A DNA stretch of 64,000 nucleotides from HGM04593 sp964470845. Lineage in GTDB: Bacteria > Bacteroidota > Bacteroidia > Bacteroidales > Bacteroidaceae. This document shows positions 62,103-64,000 of the stretch, one piece after another. The stretch spans positions 12,071-76,070 of the forward strand of contig CAYYEL010000002.1 in NCBI GenBank assembly GCA_964470845.1. Direction: 5' to 3'. Below the pieces are notes generated by a model. That model searched no databases. It was not told the origin of the DNA and was given only the letters and a program-made list of their open reading frames with translations. Both the position numbers and the translations under genes were made by a program. Positions within the stretch are counted from its first letter, which is position 1. The number at the start of each line of letters is the position of its first letter.

Positions 62103-63617
62103 ATGAAATGGAGAGTGAAATTTGGTAATCTGCCGTGGGTGGCTGCTCTGCTTGTGGTAGCAGTGGTGGTATTTATCTTTGTGTTTAACCCAAAGGCCGA
62201 TTTTAACGGCGATAACAGCTACTATTTTGCCAATGCAACCTCGATGGCCGAGGGTAAGGGGTATGCCGATATGTTCGGGCAGCCGACGAATAACTTTCCG
62301 CCGGGCTATCCACTGCTTATGACACCGCTAAGGATGTTCACCGACAGTATTGTGGCACAGAAGATTCTGAATCTTGTATTTCTGTTTGCAGGAACGGTGT
62401 TGCTGTTTATGCTTCTTGTTGATGGAGGGTGGAAGCGTAGCCTTGCTTTTTTGGTCGGCTGTGCGGTGCTTGTTACGCCTCACATTTTGGAGTTTTCGAC
62501 AATTATGATGAGTGAGGCCTCGTGCATCTTTTTTATAATTCTGTCGTTGTGGCTCTACTTGCGTCTGCCTAAGGACGAGGCCGCGCTGTGGCGTTCGCCG
62601 CTTTTTTATCTCTTTGTGTCGGCTCTTGTCTTTACCTTTCACATACGCACTCAGGCCGTGGCAGTTGTGGTTGCAGTTGTGGTTGCTATGCTGTTCGAGC
62701 GACGGTGGCGTGGGGCTGTTGTTGTCGGTGCAGCTTTTATAGCGGGGTGTCTGCCGTGGATGATACGTAACTCGTTGTTGGGGCTGGGGCAGTCGCGCTA
62801 TATGTCGCAGATTGATTTCTCTAAATTCTTTGATAATGTCGGGATGCTGCTTTTTAAGGCTGTTCCCGAGAGTGTTATTCCCTTTTTTAATATCGGTTAC
62901 GACGAGGATTTATCCTTTGGGATTGTGGCGACAGCCTCTGTGTGGCTGGCCTTGATAGTATATGGATTCTGTAAAATGGGACGCCTGCGCGTGCTGTTGA
63001 TTGTGATGTTTGTTGCGACTGTTTTTATAATTTCGTCGCTCGATACTCCCAGCCGTTACCGTTACCTTGTAATTATTCTACCGTTGCTCACGACGGCTCT
63101 CTTTGTGGGGCTGTGGTCGCTTGGGACATTGTTGTCCGGGTGCTTTAAAAAGGAGTTTCCGACGTGGGCTTTGGCGTTGCTCTTTGTTCCAATGTTTATG
63201 CAATATGATACGCTTACAAAGCATACAATATGGGGGCTGTATGTATATGGTCGTATGCCTTTGCCTTCAAAATTTTATAATTTCAGAGAGGTGAGCCATC
63301 GTGTTGCCGAGATTGACCGTTATGCGATTGTTGCTACTCGTAAGCCCGAACTCTTTTATCTGTATTCAGGGGTAAAGGCTCGTTATTTTCTTGAGACTGT
63401 CGATGAGGTCGAGCTTATTTCCGACCTTGTCGATAAGGGTGTGAAATATGTTGTTCTCGACCAGCTTGGAATGGAGGCTACATTTAAATATTTGTATCCT
63501 TGTGTGCGTAACCACCCCGAGCTCTTTACAACTATGGTAACAGTGAAAAATCCTGATACTTATTTGCTCTATTTTAATAGGGATAGGGCGCGGCAGTGGC
63601 TCAAAAGTCTGCGGTAA
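62103..63617 (+). CDS. Membrane glycosyltransferase, GT39/ArnT-like (GT-C)
   Basis: 504 residues from the ATG chosen here; a GTG 21 bp upstream is rejected. About 10-11 membrane helices in the first 370 residues. The first periplasmic loop has FNGDNSYYFANATSMAEGKG, placing an acidic residue (GD) where GT-C glycosyltransferases put the catalytic base, and PTNNFPPGYPLLM is the conserved next loop. A soluble C-terminal domain follows. It would transfer a lipid-linked sugar on the periplasmic side. Last gene of the cluster. Confidence 0.83.
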   Translation: MKWRVKFGNLPWVAALLVVAVVVFIFVFNPKADFNGDNSYYFANATSMAEGKGYADMFGQPTNNFPPGYPLLMTPLRMFTDSIVAQKILNLVFLFAGTVLLFMLLVDGGWKRSLAFLVGCAVLVTPHILEFSTIMMSEASCIFFIILSLWLYLRLPKDEAALWRSPLFYLFVSALVFTFHIRTQAVAVVVAVVVAMLFERRWRGAVVVGAAFIAGCLPWMIRNSLLGLGQSRYMSQIDFSKFFDNVGMLLFKAVPESVIPFFNIGYDEDLSFGIVATASVWLALIVYGFCKMGRLRVLLIVMFVATVFIISSLDTPSRYRYLVIILPLLTTALFVGLWSLGTLLSGCFKKEFPTWALALLFVPMFMQYDTLTKHTIWGLYVYGRMPLPSKFYNFREVSHRVAEIDRYAIVATRKPELFYLYSGVKARYFLETVDEVELISDLVDKGVKYVVLDQLGMEATFKYLYPCVRNHPELFTTMVTVKNPDTYLLYFNRDRARQWLKSLR

Positions 63618-63634
63618 GGGTGTATTATAAAAAA

Positions 63635-63662
63635 GAGGGATGGGCTAATCGCCCAATCCCTC
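63635..63662 (-). terminator. Terminator of the small leftward gene
   Basis: An 11-bp stem with a one-base bulge (63635-63645 with 63651-63662) around a short loop, overlapping the stop codon of the 59-codon gene. In the leftward transcript it is followed by CTTTTTTATA, a clear U-run. Confidence 0.75.
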
Positions 63663-63824
63663 AAGATATTTGAATCGTCTGAAGAATTTTTTTCTTTTGT
63701 TTCTTGTTTTTATTATGGGTATATGATAGTTATCATTGCCTCTTTTGCGAATTTTCTCAAAAGATTTATAGACTTTGTATAGGAATGATAGAACAAGTAT
63801 GCTGCAAATAATAATCCAAACCAT
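63645..63824 (-). CDS. Small single-span membrane protein, unknown
   Basis: 59 residues, not recognised. A hydrophobic start (MVWIIICSILVLSFLY, about 1-16) suggests one membrane helix; the remainder is strongly basic (KIRKRG, KTRNKRKKFFRRFK). It has an unusual AAAGGAG just 3 nt before the ATG, and a terminator with a U-run overlaps its stop, which argues it is a real gene. Confidence 0.6.
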   Translation of the reverse strand: MVWIIICSILVLSFLYKVYKSFEKIRKRGNDNYHIPIIKTRNKRKKFFRRFKYLEGLGD

Positions 63825-64000
63825 AGCTCCTTTATTAACAAGTTAATATTTGTTTTCTCATCTCACGGCTATAAAATTAAGTAAAATAAATTAAAAAACC
63901 AAATTTTGCTTAAAAGTTTTTTTTGTATCACCTGAATGTGAAGGATGTGCAGAGTCAACCAGCAAGTGCAACATTACGAAATAAATTTGTAAAAGCACTC
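63825..64000. other. AT-rich region at the right edge
   Basis: No gene was seen. It presumably carries the promoter of the 59-codon gene; TAATTTTA about 50 bp upstream on the reverse strand is a one-mismatch -7 box. Confidence 0.3.

Overview
The window is a stretch of a Bacteroidales chromosome (phylum Bacteroidota), probably a gut-type species. The evidence is a SusC/SusD pair, many acidic-tailed surface lipoproteins, a type IX secretion component (PorZ), promoters of the Bacteroides -7 type (TAnnTTTG) and almost no Shine-Dalgarno sequences. Family assignments were made by reading motifs; no database search was run. The sequence is a draft: one run of 100 N lies inside a tandem-repeat gene at 48144-48243.

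Layout. 1-7038 is a leftward housekeeping operon (leuS, yitT-like, rdgB, porZ). 7256-11472 carries mutS and a catalase. 11473-13297 holds one secreted protein of unknown function between two unusual structured or repeat-like intergenic regions. 13298-15238 is ychF-lgt, with a 19-bp palindrome on the ychF promoter. 15455-18080 is an AT-rich restriction-modification island (AlwI-type endonuclease and Dam-type methylase). 18267-19883 is an ECF sigma operon whose three genes overlap and which has an ECF-like promoter in front. After tRNA-Met come a twin-arginine aldo/keto reductase and a membrane polyferredoxin (20391-23264). They face a leftward operon of ruvB, a flippase and a DUF389 protein. 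A secreted alpha/beta hydrolase (27420-28832) is cut off from a type IX sorting tail by an A11 tract.

29085-44222 is the most distinctive region: a co-oriented nine-gene locus with SusC, SusD, four further large surface lipoproteins or lipoprotein-like proteins (two with leucine-rich repeats), a subtilisin-type protease, a DUF1573 protein and a small lipocalin-like lipoprotein. It encodes no glycoside hydrolase, polysaccharide lyase or sulfatase, so capture and import of protein or peptide is a better guess than glycan use.

44479-51285 holds rho, tRNA-Asp, a START-like protein, a cysteine-rich repeat lipoprotein interrupted by the gap, and the dapB-lepB-wbqC operon. 51538-63617 starts with metG (a C12 tract in its leader) and continues into a surface-glycan cluster: Wzx-type flippase, three glycosyltransferases, a YfhO-like membrane protein, an aminopeptidase P and a GT-C type membrane glycosyltransferase. 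A 59-codon leftward gene closes the window. No insertion sequence, prophage, rRNA or CRISPR array was seen.
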